Positions 1 to 8,964 are shown, counted from the first letter of the stretch. The stretch: 64,000 bases of DNA from Candidatus Gottesmanbacteria bacterium (GCA_016186795.1 JACPKY010000002.1:197814-261813); one strand, 5' to 3'. The notes: generated from the letters alone by a model not told the origin. A program made the numbers and translations.

Positions 1-196
1 GTGTATTTTCGGTAAATCGACCTACCATTCCCACCTTCGTTGTTATTTGACCGAACGTATCTCTATAAATCGGGTATATTTGAAAAAGGAGAAGGGTTGC
101 GAGAAATCCAATCAGAGCTCCCAACCCTATCTGTTTACTATGACGGGAAATAAATGTCTGAACAAAAAGGATGACGAAACGTAGTTGTTTTGTCAC
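1..196 (-). CDS. N-terminal fragment of a membrane-anchored protein, possibly a solute-binding protein (runs off the window)
   Basis: An open frame of 65 codons begins with GTG at 196-194, one codon after the secG stop, and continues past base 1. The visible protein has a basic N-terminus, a hydrophobic segment at about residues 24-39 (GLGALIGFLATLLLFQI) and then a sequence ending VGMVGRFTENT. A single membrane anchor followed by a VG-x-VGR-[YF]T segment resembles the start of peptide ABC-transporter substrate-binding proteins that I recall from related genomes. That is recognition from memory and the fragment is short. It would be translated with secG, whose stop is 3 bases away. The start is inferred from spacing; no ATG lies in a sensible position. 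Confidence 0.5.
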   Translation of the reverse strand, partial: MTKQLRFVILFVQTFISRHSKQIGLGALIGFLATLLLFQIYPIYRDTFGQITTKVGMVGRFTENT

Positions 197-199
197 GCT

Positions 200-418
200 T
201 TACGAAAAAAGAAGTGATGAAATTGACGTTATGAGAAATAATACAACAAGGACAATCGTCGCATAAAAAACTATCTTTTCAACCCCACGTCTGCTTTTGT
301 AAAATTCTCCTCCCCCACCCCAAGCACGTCCCAGTCCCACCCCTTTTGCTTGGAGAAGAATAAGCACGATGAGAAGTGACGAAACGAAAATCTGTAAAAT
401 AAAGAGGAAATTTACCAT
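200..418 (-). CDS. secG: SecG, protein-export translocase subunit
   Basis: The 72-residue protein has two hydrophobic helices (about residues 3-22 and 46-70). They are joined by the typical SecG loop, LLQAKGVGLG followed by a Gly-rich GGGGEFYKSRRG stretch. SecG is the small accessory subunit of the SecYEG channel in the cytoplasmic membrane and assists preprotein translocation. Length and topology are normal for the family. The gene follows yvcK; its TATAAT -10 overlaps the yvcK stop and ends 5 bases before the ATG, so it probably also gives a leaderless transcript. Confidence 0.88.
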   Translation of the reverse strand: MVNFLFILQIFVSSLLIVLILLQAKGVGLGRAWGGGGEFYKSRRGVEKIVFYATIVLVVLFLITSISSLLFS

Positions 419-423
419 GCCCT

Positions 424-432
424 ATTATACCA
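424..432 (-). promoter_or_regulatory. Extended -10 promoter of secG
   Basis: Read on the minus strand, TGG-TATAAT (hexamer at 424-429) ends 5 bases before the secG ATG. It overlaps the TAA stop of yvcK. This spacing places the transcription start at or next to the A of the ATG. Confidence 0.6.
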
Positions 433-1429
433 GATTGAGGATTTTCATACATGCTTTAGCAATTTTTTCGGGGCTGTGACGGATAAAACTCCGATGGAGC
501 GTATCTCCCTTTTGTCGAGGCACAATTTTACGAGAAAGTAGATCGGAAGCCATGACAGTAAATGAAGAAGAGGAGTGAACGTCATTAAGAACCGGAACGG
601 CGTTATATTTCTTATACCGGGTCAATGCAGCCTGTGGGATTGGTGCGTTATTGATGAAAACGAAGTCAAGTGTTTTTATCGGCAAATAGGTATCCAACTC
701 GGAAAGAAATTTTGAGGCGGTAAATCCATACGTTTGTCCATACTCAGTCATCAGATTTAAGATAAATATTTTTTTCGCTCTACTTTTGATAATTGCATCA
801 GACACACCGGAAACGACAAGGTTTGCAATAAGAGTTGTATAAAACCCTCCAGGGCCAAGGATAATAAGATTAGCCGAAGATAAAGCCTCCTTTACTTCAG
901 GATTTATTTGGGCTAACGGATGGGTTGAAAGGTAGGTAATTGGAATTTTTCCATTATGTTTTGGCTCATCGATTGCATGTTCCCCAATAACTTTTGAGCC
1001 ATCAGCATAGGTTGCGACGAGGTCGATTTTATCGAGAGAAACAGGTAGAACTTTTCCATGTGTTCGTAAGATCTCTCCTGCTTTTTCAATCGCAAGTTGT
1101 TGAGAACCAAGAATCTTTGTAAGAGCAACAAGGAAAAGATTCCCAAAGGTCATTCCTCGTACACCAACTCCTTGGCTATAACGATACTGAAAAAGTTTAC
1201 GCAGAAGGAGTGCATTTTGTGTCGAAACATCAGCCAAAGCAAGAAGCGATTTTCGGACATCGCTACTTGGAAGTAGTCCCCATTCATCTCGCTCTTTTTT
1301 TGCACTTCCGCCAGAGTCAGCCATTGTAACCACCGCAGTAATATCCGAAACATATTTCTTCAGTCCCGTAAGCACACTATACGTCCCGGTTCCTCCTCCA
1401 ATTACAACGACATTCTTTTCAAATCTCAT
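425..1429 (-). CDS. yvcK: YvcK/CofD-like gluconeogenesis factor
   Basis: The 334-residue protein starts with the nucleotide-sugar binding strand VVVIGGGTGTYSVLTGL (residues 7-23). It continues with TMADSGGS, LLPSSDVRKSLLALAD, GMTFGNLFLVAL and LGPGGFYTTLIANL, all hallmarks of the UPF0052/CofD-like family. YvcK proteins of Bacillus and Mycobacterium bind UDP-sugars and are needed for growth on gluconeogenic carbon sources and for normal cell-wall synthesis. A regulator of that kind would suit the gluconeogenic genes 9 kb away. I chose the ATG at 1429, just after the stop of the upstream membrane gene. An in-frame upstream ATG at 1453 would overlap that gene and adds residues not typical of the family. 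Confidence 0.88.
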   Translation of the reverse strand: MRFEKNVVVIGGGTGTYSVLTGLKKYVSDITAVVTMADSGGSAKKERDEWGLLPSSDVRKSLLALADVSTQNALLLRKLFQYRYSQGVGVRGMTFGNLFLVALTKILGSQQLAIEKAGEILRTHGKVLPVSLDKIDLVATYADGSKVIGEHAIDEPKHNGKIPITYLSTHPLAQINPEVKEALSSANLIILGPGGFYTTLIANLVVSGVSDAIIKSRAKKIFILNLMTEYGQTYGFTASKFLSELDTYLPIKTLDFVFINNAPIPQAALTRYKKYNAVPVLNDVHSSSSFTVMASDLLSRKIVPRQKGDTLHRSFIRHSPEKIAKACMKILNLV

Positions 1430-1433
1430 ATCG

Positions 1434-1835
1434 TCAGTCAAGCATCCATCCAAATAACCGCATCAATAGTGTGAGAAGTATACCAGAAATGATCACAACT
1501 TCCCACGAAGGTAACCTTGCTGAAGTTATGGTGATTGGACCAAGAGTAAACGGTTCAACTACCCAAGAAGAAATCGAAACAGAGGGAGTAACGAGGGACC
1601 AGAGAAATGTGATGGCGATGATAAGGAGCCATGCACTAAGATTAAGAGTCAAAATATTAAGTGGGAGAAGAATGATATTTGCAATAGGTTTTACAATGAT
1701 AAGAAGTATCCCTAACACTCCCGATGCGATAAGAAAGTTTTTCAACGAACCAGAGACAGTAACAGCAGGAATGATTTGAACGAGGCAAAAGAGAGAAACA
1801 GTTACAATGAAATATTTTTTAAAAAGGTAGCGCAT
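1434..1835 (-). CDS. Small four-helix membrane protein, phage-holin superfamily IV type
   Basis: The 133-residue protein has four hydrophobic segments (about 8-28, 32-57, 62-82 and 108-128). It contains KPIANIILLPLNILTLN, which matches the conserved centre of the Phage_holin_4_2 (mycobacterial 4TMS holin) family. Members are common chromosomal membrane proteins of unknown function; the holin name is historical and nothing here suggests a phage. It lies between uvrC (31 bases upstream) and yvcK (4 bases downstream). A TATAAT at 1851-1856 lies 15 bases before the ATG, so transcription may start here as well as from uvrB. Confidence 0.75.
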   Translation of the reverse strand: MRYLFKKYFIVTVSLFCLVQIIPAVTVSGSLKNFLIASGVLGILLIIVKPIANIILLPLNILTLNLSAWLLIIAITFLWSLVTPSVSISSWVVEPFTLGPITITSARLPSWEVVIISGILLTLLMRLFGWMLD

Positions 1836-1850
1836 AGAGGAATGTTGTAC

Positions 1851-1856
1851 ATTATA
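1851..1856 (-). promoter_or_regulatory. Candidate -10 element upstream of the holin-like gene
   Basis: TATAAT on the minus strand lies in the 31-base gap after uvrC, 15 bases before the next ATG. No clear -35 is visible. It would allow the membrane-protein/yvcK/secG part to be expressed apart from uvrBAC. Confidence 0.4.
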
Positions 1857-1866
1857 TCATCCGGAT

Positions 1867-3180
1867 TTAGTTCTTTGGAAGAAGATAGCGAAGGCGTAGA
1901 TGTTGATGGTACGCGTGAGAGAAGCGATGTGCTTCATCACGGATACGCTGTAAAAGATGGAGTGCCGAAGCAGATTTCCTCAGGCGAATTTTTTGGAAAT
2001 GTACTTTGTCGGGAATGACAATTTCTTCCTCTGCTTTCGCAAGTCCGATGAATGGTATGGAAATATTGGACTTAGCAAATATTTTCCTTATAGCTATAAG
2101 CTGTGGTTTCCCACCATCGATGACAATAAGATGAGGAAGCGGCCAACCAAAATGGTGTAGTCTTCGCTGTAAAACTTCTGATAGCATTGCAAAATCGTTT
2201 GGAGTACTTTGCAAGCGAATCCGAAATTTTCTGTAATATTCTTTCACAGGAAGTCCATCGACAAAAGTAGTCATCGCACCCGCTGCAAATTTCCCAGAAA
2301 CATTACTGACGTCATAGCACTCAATGCGGCGAATTTTCCCAATTGCAGGATAAAATGGAGAAAGTATTTTGGCTAACTCATCTTGCTCTTTTTTCGATTC
2401 TTCAAGGAAAAGGAACGGCTCATTTATATACTCCTGTGGTGTATGGAACGATGTTAGTAAATAGTCAATTTTTTCGATTTTATTGCGGAATTCACCAGCC
2501 TTTTCATACTGTTGCTCTATTGAACACCTTTCCATTTCACGTTGGAGAGCACTTTGAACTGATTTTGCCTGTCCAGAGAGTAATTTTTTAATAAAAAGTA
2601 TGTTTTTCCTGTACGTCCGTTTTGCAAGAAGGTATTTCCCACTCTGATATGTTCGAATAGTCGCAGGGCATGGATTGCAAAGTCCGATATGTGTGTAGAA
2701 ACAAGCCTTTTTCACTGTCGGATTCTGCGTACAATATGGAAAAATTGTGCGTAGATACGAAAGAATTTCTCGCACAATTGAGGACGAAGGGAATGGGCCG
2801 AAAAATGTATTATGTGATTTTTCGGCTTTCCGCGCAAAAAATATTCTCGGAAATTCTTCATCGGTGATCTGAATGTAAATGTAGTGCTTATCATCTTTCC
2901 AAATAACATTATATTTCGGTTGATATTGGTTAATGAGTTCTGCCTCGAGAAGTAATGCCTCAAACTCCGAATTTACCGGTATAATTCTTACGGTAACTAT
3001 TTGTTGCACAAGAAGTGACACGCGTACATCTGCATGTTTCTTTTGGAAATATGATGAAACACGTTTTTTTACATTCTTTGCCTTTCCGATGTACAGAATC
3101 ATCCCTTTTGCATCATGAAACTCATACACGCCACTTATCTGGGGAAGCGTTCGTAGATCGCGAATAGATATTGCCAGCAT
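1867..3180 (-). CDS. uvrC: UvrC, excinuclease ABC subunit C, lacking the C-terminal HhH domain
   Basis: UvrC makes the 3' and 5' incisions in nucleotide excision repair. The 437-residue protein has the GIY-YIG nuclease (about residues 14-95: SGVYEF, LYIGKAKNVKKRV), a UVR helix pair that contacts UvrB (about 205-240), and the RNase H-like nuclease with IECYDVSN, IVIDGGKPQL and RDEAHRFSHAYHQ near the end. Family members are usually around 600 residues and finish with a helix-hairpin-helix domain. This one stops about ten residues after the RDEAHRF motif, so that domain is absent and the linker is short. The stop is clean and the next gene follows at once. The gene is 12 bases downstream of uvrA. 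Confidence 0.9.
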   Translation of the reverse strand: MLAISIRDLRTLPQISGVYEFHDAKGMILYIGKAKNVKKRVSSYFQKKHADVRVSLLVQQIVTVRIIPVNSEFEALLLEAELINQYQPKYNVIWKDDKHYIYIQITDEEFPRIFFARKAEKSHNTFFGPFPSSSIVREILSYLRTIFPYCTQNPTVKKACFYTHIGLCNPCPATIRTYQSGKYLLAKRTYRKNILFIKKLLSGQAKSVQSALQREMERCSIEQQYEKAGEFRNKIEKIDYLLTSFHTPQEYINEPFLFLEESKKEQDELAKILSPFYPAIGKIRRIECYDVSNVSGKFAAGAMTTFVDGLPVKEYYRKFRIRLQSTPNDFAMLSEVLQRRLHHFGWPLPHLIVIDGGKPQLIAIRKIFAKSNISIPFIGLAKAEEEIVIPDKVHFQKIRLRKSASALHLLQRIRDEAHRFSHAYHQHLRLRYLLPKN

Positions 3181-3192
3181 AGAATACTTGGG

Positions 3193-6135
3193 TTATTTTT
3201 CTGCTAGGACTTTTTTAAGTTCAATTCCGGTGTACGAGGAATGATTGATAGTGAGATCATAGGGGGTACCCGTTGCAATGATTTTTCCACCATTTTCGCC
3301 ACCATCTGGGCCTAAATCTATAATCCAATCGGCATTTTTCAATACATCGAGGTTATGCTCGATGACGATAACGGTATTACCCATTGCAACGAGAGCGTGA
3401 AGAACGTCCAGAAGTTTTTCAAGATCAGCGAAATGAAGACCAGTGGTTGGTTCATCCAAAATATACAAAGTATCACGGGTGCTTTTTTTGGATAATTCGG
3501 TAGCGAGTTTCACCCGTTGAGCTTCTCCGCCAGAAAGTTGGGGGGCGGGTTGGCCCAAATGAATATAGGAGAGTCCAACCTCAAACAGTGTATCGAGTTT
3601 TGATGAAAGACCCGGGATATTTCGAAAAAACTCACGCGCCTCCTCGACGGTCATTTCCAGTATTTCGGCAACATTTTTCCCTTTAAATCGAACTTCAAGG
3701 GTTTCTGAATTGAAACGAGTACCATTGCATACCTCACATGTAACATAGACATCTGGAAGAAATTGCATCTCAATTTTTGTTACACCCTCGCCTTCGCATG
3801 CTTCACACCGTCCTCCTTTCACGTTAAAGGAAAATCTTCCTGGGTTAAATCCTCGGATCCGTGCCTCGTTTGTTTGCGCGAGAAGTTCGCGAACGAAAGT
3901 AAATGCACCGGTATACGTGGCAGGGTTGCTTCGAGGAGTTCTCCCTATTGGTGATTGATCGATAAGAATAACACGTTTCAGTTTTTCCAACCCCTCAATT
4001 TTTTGAAACTTTCCAATTTTCTCGCGATGGTATGGATTAAAGTGTGTCGCCAATGCTTGATAGAGTGTGTCGATGACCAGAGTAGATTTTCCGCTTCCGG
4101 ACACCCCACTTACACACACAAATTTTCGAAGAGGAAACGATGCAGTAATTTCTTTTAAATTATTCTCGCCTGCTCCAATAAGCGTTATCCTATCAAGATC
4201 TTCTTCGTTTACGTGCGTCAGGGGCCTTTGCAACTGGATTTTTTTCTTTCCGGACAAATATTTTCCGGTCAATGACGATTTATCATGGAGTATGTCCTTA
4301 TAGGTTCCGAAGGCAATAATTTTCCCGCCGTGTTCTCCAGCACCGGGTCCAAAATCAGCAATGATATCGGCGTTTTCCATCATTTCTCGATCGTGCTCAA
4401 CAACAATGACACTATTTCCTAAATCTCTCAAATGCCTCAATGTATCAATAAGTTTTTTATTATCTTTGGCGTGAAGTCCGATTGAAGGTTCATCGAGCAC
4501 GTACAAAACACCTGATAACCCTGACCCAATTTGTGAGGCAAGACGAATTCGCTGTGCTTCACCTCCGGAAAGACTTGTAGCACCTCGGTCCAGTGTCAAA
4601 TAGTCAAGGCCAACAGAAAGAAGGAACTGAAGCCTACCAATTATTTCTCGAAGCACCAGATTGGCAATTGCCTTTTCCCGTTGACTGAATCGAGTTTGGA
4701 CGTTTTCAATCCACTGTTTTGCAAGGCGAATTGAAAGCCTCGTCACGTCAACAATTGATTTACTATCGATGGAAACGGATAATGCCTCCTTTTTAAGTCG
4801 CTTTCCCTCACATGACGGGCAGATTTGAGATTGCATGTACTTTGAAATTTCATGGCGGACAAATTCAGATTCTGTTTTACTAAATCTTCGTTCCAATTCC
4901 GGTATAATCCCTGGGTATGTTTCGTAGATCGTTACCTCCCGACCGAAGCGATTTTCACCAGTTACGGCATATTCTGTTTCACCGGTACCATAGAGAAGCT
5001 TTTGGTTTTGCTCTTTTGACAATTCCCGAAGAGGTCTATCAAGACGGATTCCGAATGATTTTGCTACATGGAGGATGATTCTCCCATACCATGTATCGGA
5101 GAAAATAATTTTCGCAAAAGGAAGAATCGCGCCCTCGTTAATCGTCAGATTCGGATTAATGATAAGATCAGGATTTATACGAAGCAGGGAACCAATACCG
5201 CCACAAGAAGGACATGCACCATGCGGAGAGTTAAACGAGAATATACGAGGTTCAATTTCCGGAATAGAAATATTGCATACTGGACAAGAAAAGTTTACGG
5301 AATAAAGGGTATCATGGAGTTTTTTCGGTTTATCGGGAAAGGTAAATGATGCGTCGGTAACTTCACTTACTATTGCAAGGCCCTCCGAAAGTGTAATTGA
5401 CTGTTCTATAGCTTCAGTCATGCGCATTCTGGTACTTTTCAACTCATCTTCTTTCAACCCCCGTTTTTCCAAAGTAAACCGATCCATAACAACATCAATG
5501 GAATGCTTATTTGTTTTGATAAGAATTAAATCTTCAGAAAGAGAATAGATTGTACCGTCAACTCGTACAGCGGTGTACCCCTTTGAGCGAAGAGTATCAA
5601 ATAGTTGTGTAAACTCACCTTTCCGATCACGAATGACAGGCGATAATATCATAACTCGAATCGGTTTTTTGGAAGATACTTTTACTTTCTGGGAAAGGGA
5701 TTGCATGATGGTATCAACGATTAGTTGTGGCGACTGACGAATGATCTCTCTTCCGCAATTTGGGCAGTGCGGATGACCTACCCGAGCGAAAAGGAGTCTG
5801 AGATAATCGTATATTTCTGTAATAGTTCCAACTGTTGAGCGTGGATTGTGTGACGTCGATTTTTGATCAATAGAAATTGCAGGAGAAAGACCATCAATTG
5901 CATCAACATCTGGTTTATCCATCACCCCTAAGAATTGACGTGCGTAGGAAGATAAACTTTCAACATATCTTCGTTGCCCCTCCGCATAAATAGTATCAAA
6001 CGCAAGGGAGGATTTTCCTGATCCTGAGACTCCGGTGAATACTACCAAAGAGTTTTTGGGAATATCCAGATGGACATTTTTCAGATTATTTTCCCTTGCA
6101 CCACGGATATGGATTGTAGAAGTATTTTGGGACAT
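3193..6135 (-). CDS. uvrA: UvrA, excinuclease ABC subunit A (DNA damage sensor ATPase)
   Basis: UvrA dimers scan DNA, recognise distortions and load UvrB. The 980-residue protein has two ABC ATPase modules. The first has Walker A GVSGSGKSS near residue 38 and signature SLSGGEAQRIRLAS. The second has GVSGSGKST and LSGGEAQRVKLATEL, with the Walker B segments VLDEPSIGLHA and ILDEPTTGLHF. Zinc-binding Cys pairs are seen in CPNCGREI, CPVCNIS/CPSCGGIG, CPSCEGKR and CEACEGEG/CEVCNGTRF. The length is slightly above the usual ~940 but nothing is missing. It lies 14 bases after uvrB. Confidence 0.96.
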   Translation of the reverse strand: MSQNTSTIHIRGARENNLKNVHLDIPKNSLVVFTGVSGSGKSSLAFDTIYAEGQRRYVESLSSYARQFLGVMDKPDVDAIDGLSPAISIDQKSTSHNPRSTVGTITEIYDYLRLLFARVGHPHCPNCGREIIRQSPQLIVDTIMQSLSQKVKVSSKKPIRVMILSPVIRDRKGEFTQLFDTLRSKGYTAVRVDGTIYSLSEDLILIKTNKHSIDVVMDRFTLEKRGLKEDELKSTRMRMTEAIEQSITLSEGLAIVSEVTDASFTFPDKPKKLHDTLYSVNFSCPVCNISIPEIEPRIFSFNSPHGACPSCGGIGSLLRINPDLIINPNLTINEGAILPFAKIIFSDTWYGRIILHVAKSFGIRLDRPLRELSKEQNQKLLYGTGETEYAVTGENRFGREVTIYETYPGIIPELERRFSKTESEFVRHEISKYMQSQICPSCEGKRLKKEALSVSIDSKSIVDVTRLSIRLAKQWIENVQTRFSQREKAIANLVLREIIGRLQFLLSVGLDYLTLDRGATSLSGGEAQRIRLASQIGSGLSGVLYVLDEPSIGLHAKDNKKLIDTLRHLRDLGNSVIVVEHDREMMENADIIADFGPGAGEHGGKIIAFGTYKDILHDKSSLTGKYLSGKKKIQLQRPLTHVNEEDLDRITLIGAGENNLKEITASFPLRKFVCVSGVSGSGKSTLVIDTLYQALATHFNPYHREKIGKFQKIEGLEKLKRVILIDQSPIGRTPRSNPATYTGAFTFVRELLAQTNEARIRGFNPGRFSFNVKGGRCEACEGEGVTKIEMQFLPDVYVTCEVCNGTRFNSETLEVRFKGKNVAEILEMTVEEAREFFRNIPGLSSKLDTLFEVGLSYIHLGQPAPQLSGGEAQRVKLATELSKKSTRDTLYILDEPTTGLHFADLEKLLDVLHALVAMGNTVIVIEHNLDVLKNADWIIDLGPDGGENGGKIIATGTPYDLTINHSSYTGIELKKVLAEK

Positions 6136-6149
6136 GTAATTTATGAGAT

Positions 6150-8216
6150 TTATAAAAGAGTTCTAATCTTATCACGAATTTCCGCAGCAAGCTCAAAGTT
6201 CAGATCCTTAGCAGCTTCTTTCATTTCCTTTTCAAGTTTTTTGATAAAACGCGTTCTATCATACGGAGTCAGTTGAGAGTCGTCAACACGTGCAAGGAGA
6301 TCTCGGTATTCAATGCGTTTTCGTGTGTCAAGATTTTCATCAACCTTTGTAATACTCCGATCCTTTTCAAGCGCAAGCTTTTCTCGTATCGGTTTATCGA
6401 TGCTTTGAGGAGTAATGCCGTGTAACCTATTATATCGAAGTTGATACATACGACGTCTGGTAATTTCTTCAATTGCTCGCTTCATTGATCCGGTTTGACT
6501 ATCGGCATACATAATTACCTTTCCCCTGATGTGACGAGCTGCTCTCCCCATGGTCTGAATAAGCGATGTTTGACTTCGTAGAAAGCCTTCTTTATCTGCA
6601 TCAAGGATAGCAACGAGTGATACTTCCGGAAGATCCAGTCCCTCTCTTAGCAAATTAATGCCAACCAAAACATCGTATGAACCATGGCGCAAATCATCAA
6701 GAATATCACTTCTTTCAAGCGTTTGGATATCTGAGTGAAGGTATTGAACCTTGGGAACATCTGATGTTATTTTTGAAATTTTTGAATCAGAGAGATACTT
6801 CTGTGCGTTGAGATATTCGGTGAGATCTTCCGCCATGCGTTTTGTGAGAGTTGTGACAAGGACTCTTTCCTTTCTCGCTTTTCTCATAAGTATCTCGCGT
6901 GCGAGATCACTTACCTGCCCGTAAGTTGGGCGAATTTCAATTTCAGGATCCACGATACCGGTTGGACGAACAAGTTGCTCGACAACACCAGAATGTACCT
7001 TTGTTAACGATATCTCCCAGTCGCTCGGTGTTGCAGAAACAAAGATCGTTTGTGGTATTCGATGCATAAACTCACTAAATGTAAGTGGGCGATTATCGAG
7101 TGCTGCAGGAAGACGGAAACCAAAATCCACAAGTGTTTGTTTCCGGGACTTGTCTCCGTTGTACATACCCCGGATTTGCGGAATTGTCATATGTGACTCA
7201 TCAATAAAAAGGAGCCAATCGTTTTTGTACGGTTGACGGTAATAATCAAGAAGCGTATATGGAGGATCACCGGGTTTTCGGCCGTCAAAATATCTCGAGT
7301 AATTTTCAATTCCGTTGACATAACCAGTTTCGGCAATCATCTCAAGGTCAAAACGAACACGTTTATCGAGTCTATGCGCTTCAAATTCTTTTCCATTTGC
7401 GCGTAAGATGCGTATCTGTTTTTCCAGATCTTCACGTATCTGACGTTCTACCCGAGTATATGCGGCTGGATCAGTCATGTAGTGTTTTGCCGGATAAATG
7501 GTATAGTGTTCAAGCGATTCGAGCTCCTTGGCATTGATTGGATCAATTGCTACAATTCGAAGTACATTTTCTCCGGTATGGAACAGTCGGATTGCAAAGT
7601 CTTCATATGCAGGGAAAATATCAATTACTTCACCGCGTACGCGAAAACTTCCTCTTTTAAAATCATGCGGTTGCCTCCCATATTGCAGAGCCACTAATCT
7701 CTTGAAGATGGAGTCGCGACTGATACGTACTCCCGGGCGAAGCTCCAGAATGAACTGCCCGTACTCCTTTGGTGAACCAATATTGTAAATACACGAAACA
7801 GAAGCAACGATGATTGTATCTTTCCTTGTCAACAAATTCATTGTTGCGCTTAAACGGAGCTTGTCAATTTCTTCGTTAATCTCGGTTTCTTTCTCAATGT
7901 ATGTATCTGTTTGTGGAATGTACGCTTCCGGCTGATAGTAATCGTAGTATGAAACAAAGTAACCCACCGCATTTTTTGGGAAAAATACCTTAAATTCCTG
8001 ATACAGTTGAGCCGCGAGTGTCTTATTGTGTGATATGACCAGTGTTGGACGCTTAAGCTTTTCTATAACGTTTGCCATAGTGAATGTTTTTCCACTTCCC
8101 GTTACCCCGATAAGAACTTGGTATGGCAATCCATTCTCAACACCTTTTGTTAGAGATTCTATAGCCTCCGGTTGATCGCCTGTTGGCTGAAAGGGTTGTT
8201 GGATTTTAAATTTCAT
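6150..8216 (-). CDS. uvrB: UvrB, excinuclease ABC subunit B (damage-verification helicase)
   Basis: The 688-residue protein has Walker A GVTGSGKTFTMANV near residue 38, the DNA-strand-separating beta-hairpin region SYYDYYQPEAYIPQTDTYIE, and helicase motifs FIDESHMTIPQ, FVSATP and GRAARH. A C-terminal UVR domain (KEMKEAAKDLNFELAAEIRD) binds UvrC. I place the start at the ATG at 8216, where the family N-terminus MKFKIQQPFQPTGDQPEAI begins. The extra 12 codons upstream would read through the promoter. A TGT-TACAAT extended -10 ends 7 bases before this ATG, indicating a leaderless mRNA. It heads uvrBAC and diverges from lexA. Confidence 0.96.
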   Translation of the reverse strand: MKFKIQQPFQPTGDQPEAIESLTKGVENGLPYQVLIGVTGSGKTFTMANVIEKLKRPTLVISHNKTLAAQLYQEFKVFFPKNAVGYFVSYYDYYQPEAYIPQTDTYIEKETEINEEIDKLRLSATMNLLTRKDTIIVASVSCIYNIGSPKEYGQFILELRPGVRISRDSIFKRLVALQYGRQPHDFKRGSFRVRGEVIDIFPAYEDFAIRLFHTGENVLRIVAIDPINAKELESLEHYTIYPAKHYMTDPAAYTRVERQIREDLEKQIRILRANGKEFEAHRLDKRVRFDLEMIAETGYVNGIENYSRYFDGRKPGDPPYTLLDYYRQPYKNDWLLFIDESHMTIPQIRGMYNGDKSRKQTLVDFGFRLPAALDNRPLTFSEFMHRIPQTIFVSATPSDWEISLTKVHSGVVEQLVRPTGIVDPEIEIRPTYGQVSDLAREILMRKARKERVLVTTLTKRMAEDLTEYLNAQKYLSDSKISKITSDVPKVQYLHSDIQTLERSDILDDLRHGSYDVLVGINLLREGLDLPEVSLVAILDADKEGFLRSQTSLIQTMGRAARHIRGKVIMYADSQTGSMKRAIEEITRRRMYQLRYNRLHGITPQSIDKPIREKLALEKDRSITKVDENLDTRKRIEYRDLLARVDDSQLTPYDRTRFIKKLEKEMKEAAKDLNFELAAEIRDKIRTLL

Positions 8217-8223
8217 GTGATAT

Positions 8224-8232
8224 ATTGTAACA
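8224..8232 (-). promoter_or_regulatory. Extended -10 promoter of uvrB
   Basis: On the minus strand TGT-TACAAT (hexamer 8224-8229) ends 7 bases before the uvrB ATG. No good -35 is evident, which suits an extended -10 promoter. The gap to lexA is 114 bases, so both genes could share a regulator. Confidence 0.55.
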
Positions 8233-8286
8233 TAGAAAGAGTTGGTTGACATTCGGATTTTTTTGTACTACTCTTGATTTATTAGC

Positions 8287-8300
8287 TTGCATAAAAGCAA
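8287..8300. promoter_or_regulatory. Inverted repeat in the uvrB-lexA intergenic region; possible LexA operator
   Basis: TTGC-N6-GCAA is a perfect 4+4 inverted repeat 30 bases before the lexA ATG, in the only non-coding space shared by uvrB and lexA. LexA genes commonly repress themselves and uvr genes. The repeat does not match the classical E. coli or Bacillus SOS boxes, and 4-base arms can occur by chance. Confidence 0.25.
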
Positions 8301-8319
8301 TTTTTAATAACTTCATTTC

Positions 8320-8324
8320 GGAGA
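8320..8324 (+). promoter_or_regulatory. Shine-Dalgarno sequence of lexA
   Basis: GGAGA lies 6 bases before the lexA ATG. This marks lexA as a leadered gene, unlike its divergent neighbour uvrB. TTGACA followed 17 bases later by TACTCT at about 8249-8277 could be its promoter. Confidence 0.55.
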
Positions 8325-8330
8325 ATTTCC

Positions 8331-8957
8331 ATGATTCCTGTCCTATATAGTAAAGAACGCCAGGTCCTCGAATTCATAGGCCAATACATCCAAAGACATG
8401 GATATGCGCCAACACTGACAGAAATTGCGGAAGGGCTAGGTTTAAGCGCTGTTTCCACAGTTCATGAACACCTTGCCAAACTTGAGCAGAAAGGTTTTAT
8501 CAAAAAAACAGCAGGTTTTGAGCGGGGAATTGAACTTATTGAAGGAAAGATCAGGACAAGCATCAATGAAACTGCCGTAGAATTACCAGTTCTGGGGTTT
8601 ATTGCCGCAGGGAGTCCCCTCGAACCTCATACAGATCCTAATTTCTATATATCTGTACCAGGTAACCTTTTTTCTCAGAAGAAACCTGGATACGTTCTGC
8701 AAGTGAAAGGAAGTTCCATGATTGATGAAGGAATACTTGATGGTGACTATGTTATTGTTCAGCATCAACAGGAAGCAGAGAATGGAGATATAGTTGTTGC
8801 GACATTACCGAACGGTTTGGCAACACTGAAACGAATTTTTTTTGAGAAAGATAGAGTGAAACTTGCTCCCGCAAATTCTGCTATGTCGCCAATATATGCA
8901 ACTGAAGTAAAAATTCAGGGACGTGTGGTTGCAGTTATACGGAAATATGCGTATTAA
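8331..8957 (+). CDS. lexA: LexA, SOS-response transcriptional repressor
   Basis: The 208-residue protein has an N-terminal winged helix (LSAVSTVHEHLAKLEQKGFI, about residues 38-57) and a C-terminal S24 self-cleavage domain. The scissile Ala93-Gly94 lies in GFIAAGSP. The catalytic Ser129 is in KGSSMIDEG and the Lys dyad partner Lys167 is in ATLKRIF, with normal 38-residue spacing. LexA represses DNA-repair genes until RecA filaments trigger its cleavage. Its position divergent from uvrBAC makes those genes likely targets. It converges on pgk with a 7-base gap and no visible terminator. Confidence 0.95.
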   Translation: MIPVLYSKERQVLEFIGQYIQRHGYAPTLTEIAEGLGLSAVSTVHEHLAKLEQKGFIKKTAGFERGIELIEGKIRTSINETAVELPVLGFIAAGSPLEPHTDPNFYISVPGNLFSQKKPGYVLQVKGSSMIDEGILDGDYVIVQHQQEAENGDIVVATLPNGLATLKRIFFEKDRVKLAPANSAMSPIYATEVKIQGRVVAVIRKYAY

Positions 8958-8964
8958 ATGAGTT

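Noticed and set aside
1471..1779. Plus-strand open frame of about 100 codons
   Set aside because: It is antisense to the holin-like gene, has no family resemblance and no upstream signals.
1434..1835. Prophage because of the holin-like family name
   Set aside because: The gene is a single chromosomal membrane-protein gene among uvrC, yvcK and secG. No other phage gene is near.
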